From: JAFGPL01 sp963781805 | GTDB taxonomy: Bacteria; Bacteroidota; Bacteroidia; Bacteroidales; UBA10428 | Direction of reading: 5' to 3' | Assembly (NCBI GenBank): GCA_963781805.1 | Contig: CAWAHF010000004.1 | Span: forward strand, 4,774,001-4,838,000 | Length of the DNA stretch: 64,000 nucleotides | Shown: positions 61,568 through 64,000 of the stretch, piece by piece | Position numbering within the stretch: the first letter of the stretch is position 1 | Layout: every line of letters begins with the position of its first letter | Program-made: the position numbers and the translations under genes | The notes under the pieces: model-generated | What the model saw: only the letters and a program-made list of their open reading frames with translations | What the model was told of the DNA's origin: nothing | Database searches by the model: none

Positions 61568-63133
61568 TTACGATTGTGATAATTCTTGTAACAAAGGCAA
61601 ACTAAATATAATTTCAGTTCCAACATTCACCTGTGAATTTACAATTACCTCACCTTCGAGTAATTTTATCAAACCTAATACAATTGCTAACCCTACGCCC
61701 AAACCGCCAAATAACTGTCTTATATTTTTATCGGCTTGAGTGAAACTTTTAAATATAATTTTTTGTTCGTGATGTGGTATTCCAATTCCAGTATCTTTTA
61801 CGTAAAAGTTGATTTTGGTGTCTGCTATATTATATCCAAATTCAATAGCGCCTTTTTCCGTAAACTTGAATGCGTTATCGAGTAAAATATTGAATATTTG
61901 ATCTATCCGGGTGTAATCATTATACATTCGGAAGTCAGCAAATTCGGGGGTATTTAAAACCAACCCGATATGAGATTTTTCTATTCTGTGTTTATTACTA
62001 TTGTATTCTTTAAATAATTTAGATAGTAAAGTAGTTGGACAAAAATCCATTTTATTTATCTGCAATTGATTCGTTTCAATTTGGGCAAGCGTTATAGCAT
62101 TATCAACTGCTTTTAATAATTGATAAGTCGAATTATGCAGATTATCTGTAAATTGATCTCGCATTTCTTCTGCTAAACTCAGTTTTAATAATAATTTAGA
62201 AAAGCCAAGTATAGAATTCATGGGTGTTCGTATTTCATGCGAAATGTTTTCCAAAAATGCAGTTTTCAATTTGTCGCTTTCTTCGGCTTTTTCTTTGGCC
62301 TTGATTAAGTCTTCTTCCGCCTGCTTGTGCTTGGTGGTATCGAATGCAGAGGCGATATTAGCTTGTTCTCCCATCCAATTGATAAGTCCAACACTAATTC
62401 TCAACCAACACTCTTCTCTGTCTTTACGTAAAATCTTAATTTCAAGAAGTGTAGATTTATTTTCACCTGATTGATTGGCAACACGCAGCCCGAGAATCTG
62501 TTTTTTAAAATCAGGGTGTACCAGGTCCATTATATTCATAGCCATTAATTCTGTACCGGTGTAACCGCTAAGTTTCTCTGCTGCAGGATTGGCATAAACA
62601 ATCTTTTCGTCGTGAAAAATAAAAATACCCGCTGATGTGGTGTCAGAAAGAGTACGTAAACGTTCTTCGCTTTCTCTCAGTGATTTTTCTGCTTTTTCCC
62701 TCTGTTCTGTTTCTTTAGCCTGGATTAGAAATTTCCCCAAATGATTAACTATTGGTACAAGCTCATTTGTAAAAGTATCATTAAAGGGTTTCTTCCTGCC
62801 TAAAATTAGAATCCCATAAGTGCTTAAACAAAATGCGTAATAATAACACCCTTCTAAAAGAAGTTGAAAGAATGGTTGGTTTTCAATTGGCTTTAGATTT
62901 GTAAAGTATGCTTTTACTTTGGCCCATTCTTTTGATTTGCCTGCCACGAAAGGAATTAGCATTGTTTCTTTCAGACTGTTTCCGTCATTTTTCAAAACTC
63001 CTGCCTGAAAGCAATTGAGTTTTCGCAAATAAAAAGGAATACTTTTTTTTAGGATTAATTGCTCATCAATTTCACCGCTGGCGCTAAAAACAAGCTCCAA
63101 AAATATTTCTGAATGAATGTTTTCTTCTACCAT
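61568..63133 (-). CDS. PAS domain sensor histidine kinase
   Basis: 521 residues without membrane helices. The N-terminal 140 residues form a GAF-like or unknown sensor region; a PAS domain (about 155-270; LSDTTSAGIFIFHDEKIVYANPAAEKLSGY) comes before the kinase core with His299 (ISHEIRTPMN), N box ILLDNAFKFTEKG, G1 KDTGIGIP and G2 GLGVGLAIV. The start overlaps the end of the FIST gene by 7 bp, so the two are coupled. Cytoplasmic sensor, probably of FIST-linked signals. Confidence 0.92.
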   Translation of the reverse strand: MVEENIHSEIFLELVFSASGEIDEQLILKKSIPFYLRKLNCFQAGVLKNDGNSLKETMLIPFVAGKSKEWAKVKAYFTNLKPIENQPFFQLLLEGCYYYAFCLSTYGILILGRKKPFNDTFTNELVPIVNHLGKFLIQAKETEQREKAEKSLRESEERLRTLSDTTSAGIFIFHDEKIVYANPAAEKLSGYTGTELMAMNIMDLVHPDFKKQILGLRVANQSGENKSTLLEIKILRKDREECWLRISVGLINWMGEQANIASAFDTTKHKQAEEDLIKAKEKAEESDKLKTAFLENISHEIRTPMNSILGFSKLLLKLSLAEEMRDQFTDNLHNSTYQLLKAVDNAITLAQIETNQLQINKMDFCPTTLLSKLFKEYNSNKHRIEKSHIGLVLNTPEFADFRMYNDYTRIDQIFNILLDNAFKFTEKGAIEFGYNIADTKINFYVKDTGIGIPHHEQKIIFKSFTQADKNIRQLFGGLGVGLAIVLGLIKLLEGEVIVNSQVNVGTEIIFSLPLLQELSQS

Positions 63134-64000
63134 AATCCAATGACGATTGTTTTATTGTAAATCTCTAAAAATGAATCTTCTGAATTGGCTATTTCTCCAA
63201 TAGTTAAAATTCCTGTTACGGTAACGTTATGCCCAATTGCCTCTAATTCTTTCTTGAAATCATTTTGCATAAAGAGTACCCTTGATATACAATCAATGCA
63301 AAAAACAGAATTTTTGTCCATCCCGTTTTCGAGTTTTGAAAATGCGATTTCTTTTGCTTTTGAAGCGCCAGCCAAAAGCGAATCCATATTTCCATGAAGT
63401 ATTTTTACATATGCTCCTTCGTTAACCTTGTCAACGAGATAAAGCACATTATCGGATGCCATAAAAGGGTCCCTTACAACCATCTCTGAATCAATCTTTG
63501 TAATTCCTAAAGGATATGACTTGGCAATATGAAAAAAATTATCCGTCGTAAACTTCATTCCTGAATGTGATTCAACAATTTCTTTATATACCTCAAAAGC
63601 AGGCTTCCAATTGAAACTAACAAGTTTATTTTTGTTGGCTTCTGTTACTTTTAAAGGTGAAGAAACAGGTTGCCAACCGTGGGCAACTCCAAGTGCGATT
63701 TTTTTATTTGCCCAACCTATAATGGCTGCATTTGTATATATTCCGGTGTTGGTAATGATACAGGGAAAAGGTTCAAATTTTAAGGATCCTGCTCCACCAC
63801 CAATATAGGTTGGATTAAGACCAAAAAAATTGAATAGAGACTCAATGAAAGACTCTTTGTTCTCACTCAATGCATCTGTAAAAACAAACAATGCACTTGA
63901 TGGATCCAGTGAATCTTTTTGTACTAATTCAAGTTGTTCAATGAAATCCTCCGGGGTTTTGGATAAATCAAAAAGTTGAATCTTTAATTCAAAGGATAAA
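63127..64000 (-). CDS. FIST domain sensory protein, N terminus cut by the window
   Basis: The frame is open to the right edge; at least 290 residues are visible. FIST N and C domains: FTDALSENKESFIESLFNFFG, YIGGGAGSLKF, ALGVAHGWQPVSSPLKVTEA and a C-terminal GILTIGEIANS.. ending NKTIVIGLW, a pattern of the FIST/FIST_C families which bind small ligands such as amino acids and often feed chemosensory or kinase systems. Together with the kinase and the receiver it makes a three-gene signalling operon. Confidence 0.9.
   Translation of the reverse strand, partial: LSFELKIQLFDLSKTPEDFIEQLELVQKDSLDPSSALFVFTDALSENKESFIESLFNFFGLNPTYIGGGAGSLKFEPFPCIITNTGIYTNAAIIGWANKKIALGVAHGWQPVSSPLKVTEANKNKLVSFNWKPAFEVYKEIVESHSGMKFTTDNFFHIAKSYPLGITKIDSEMVVRDPFMASDNVLYLVDKVNEGAYVKILHGNMDSLLAGASKAKEIAFSKLENGMDKNSVFCIDCISRVLFMQNDFKKELEAIGHNVTVTGILTIGEIANSEDSFLEIYNKTIVIGLW

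Noticed and set aside
1..64000. CRISPR arrays, tRNA and rRNA genes
   Set aside because: I saw no regularly spaced direct repeats and no tRNA TPsiC-arm or rRNA sequences; the repeats at 57.5-61.2 kb are irregularly spaced and separated by genes.

Overview
The window looks like a chromosomal segment of an AT-rich Bacteroidota genome, probably Bacteroidales/Marinilabiliales-like; the species cannot be named from sequence alone. The signs are a PorT-type (type IX secretion) gene next to menG, a CCDC81-like HU/SPOR protein, TAnnTTTG-type promoter elements, a thrS-infC-rpmI-rplT operon, OmpP1/FadL and TolC/RND envelope genes, and a HydG maturase that points to an anaerobic or fermentative lifestyle.

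Left part (1-43.3 kb) is mostly ordinary chromosome. It holds, in order: the tail of a penicillin-acylase-family gene; a membrane histidine kinase; an HU/SPOR protein; a polyphosphate-glucokinase-like ROK kinase; recR; a sodium:solute symporter; a pair of paralogous secreted proteins; a FadL-like porin; a MacB-type permease with a SiaC-like protein; a Trk potassium-uptake gene with KdpD/KdpE-like regulators and a 38-residue membrane peptide; a secreted glycosidase; a TolC-adaptor-RND efflux operon; gapA; two tiny paralogous lipoproteins; an Ldh2-type dehydrogenase; menG-porT; a COG2509-like flavoprotein; an aroA-aroC-aroK cluster whose AroC is divergent; two tandem signal peptidases with dapB; thrS-infC-rpmI-rplT, with infC apparently starting at ATA; and a TM1266-like regulator with hydG.

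From about 43.8 kb the window becomes accessory. Two polytopic glycosyltransferase-like genes are mixed with an IS4-family element, an IS256-like (zinc-binding variant) element with an 8-bp target duplication and a frameshifted transposase, and an IS3-family element with an amber codon in orfB. The IS3 element cuts the second glycosyltransferase gene.

The most interesting structure lies at 51.2-57.4 kb: four integron attC-like sites of 131-135 bp separate minus-strand cassettes. In three cassettes the first bases of the cassette (R') are the exact complement of the R'' at its own 3' end, which is the signature of integron cassettes. No integrase gene is visible, so this is a cluster of attC sites lacking integrase (CALIN) or the distal part of a larger integron. 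A group II intron sits beside the last attC, antisense to the cassette gene, and replaces that gene's last codons.

Between 57.5 and 61.2 kb, minus-strand genes (a lipoprotein remnant, a HEPN/MNT toxin-antitoxin pair, a broken outer-membrane protein, an anchored hypothetical protein and a response regulator) are punctuated by at least five copies of another repeat. Four copies lie at or within 16 bp of the 3' end of a coding sequence, or inside it. The window ends in a FIST - PAS histidine kinase - receiver signalling operon.
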